This document shows positions 63,822 to 64,000 of a stretch of 64,000 nucleotides of DNA, one piece after another (positions within the stretch are counted from its first letter, which is position 1; the number at the start of each line of letters is the position of its first letter). Below the pieces are notes generated by a model that saw nothing but the letters and a program-made list of their open reading frames with translations, was not told where the DNA came from and did no database searches. The DNA is taken from positions 1-64,000 of the forward strand of contig JADJZE010000002.1 in NCBI GenBank assembly GCA_016719405.1, written 5' to 3'. Origin of the DNA: Candidatus Aalborgicola lynettensis. Its GTDB lineage: Bacteria; Pseudomonadota; Gammaproteobacteria; Burkholderiales; Burkholderiaceae_C. Position numbers and translations under genes: made by a program.

Positions 63822-64000
63822 TCACAAACCCAGCGTCTGCCAGAGCGCATCCATCTTGGCGGTCACCTCCGGCGTCATGGCAATGGTGGTGCCCCACTCG
63901 CGCTGGGTCTCACCGGGCCATTTGTTGGTGGCGTCCAGCCCCATCTTGCTGCCCAGGCCACTGACCGGCGAGGCAAAGTCCAGGTAGTCGATGGGGGTGT
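63822..64000 (-). CDS. ubiD: UbiD, 3-octaprenyl-4-hydroxybenzoate carboxy-lyase, C-terminal end (runs off the window)
   Basis: The last 58 codons read without a break: [58 protein letters not shown] stop. UbiD decarboxylates the prenylated 4-hydroxybenzoate intermediate of ubiquinone synthesis, using prenylated FMN from UbiX. All conserved residues that are degraded in the other copies (for example Trp in NKWPGE) are intact. This may be the functional gene from which the others were copied; the part beyond 64000 decides. Confidence 0.75.
   Translation of the reverse strand, partial: TPIDYLDFASPVSGLGSKMGLDATNKWPGETQREWGTTIAMTPEVTAKMDALWQTLGL

Overview
The window looks like chromosomal DNA of a betaproteobacterium of the Comamonadaceae (Rhodoferax / Polaromonas / Curvibacter type). 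This is inferred from GC-rich codon use, the gene families (LivFGMH, LolCD, PrlC, GluQRS, RarA, WS/DGAT acyltransferase, DUF2069, UbiD), and a short stem-loop repeat (core arms TTGCGCACG / CGTGCGCAA) scattered through the sequence. No rRNA, tRNA or CRISPR array was recognised.

Layout. 0-7 kb: a decayed pdxH, a DUF2505 protein, a WS/DGAT acyltransferase, an ISKra4-type insertion sequence with a frameshifted transposase and perfect 22-bp ends, a DUF2798 protein, a haem-binding DUF3365 protein and a Sel1-repeat protein. 7-18 kb: gluQRS, an FAD amine-oxidase-like protein, a LysR / pirin / flavodoxin group, a VapBC pair, lolCD, a DUF4124-glutaredoxin protein and prlC. 18-26 kb: two paralogous AAA/DUF4143 ATPases around a TPR-like gene, then a decayed stretch with IS91 fragments, a frameshifted unknown gene and two long hairpins. 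26-33 kb: secreted and envelope proteins, including an SGNH hydrolase-like protein followed by an Lnt-like N-acyltransferase with a long extra C-terminus. 33-48 kb: BrkB/YihY, a ParDE-type pair inserted between duplicated sequence, DUF2069, a disrupted FAD oxidase, the livFGMH transporter cluster, rarA, an acetyl-CoA hydrolase/transferase, a ferric-reductase-like protein and a CYTH-CHAD protein.

48.6-64 kb is the accessory part and the most unusual. About nine times, in one orientation, the same block recurs: the stem-loop repeat followed by a copy of the 3' end of ubiD (minus strand). Copies vary from about 20 bp to about 360 bp. Between the blocks lie different cargoes: several toxin-antitoxin modules (Phd/PIN, CcdAB, PIN with a small partner, PIN/RHH), a DUF1566 protein, a GSU2403-type nucleotidyltransferase, a broken YhcG nuclease, a broken Fic protein and IS91 remnants. 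The block at the right edge has an undamaged ubiD reading frame that leaves the window, so it may be the parental gene. No integrase is present. Two other cargoes in the window are also flanked by duplicated neighbouring sequence: the ParDE pair at 35.1 kb and the Fic gene at 61-62 kb. The same acquisition mode may therefore act at several places.

Many genes carry single-base frameshifts, and they are concentrated in the accessory parts. Whether this is real decay or residual consensus error cannot be settled from the sequence alone. All functional calls come from reading the sequence and remembered family features; no database search was run.
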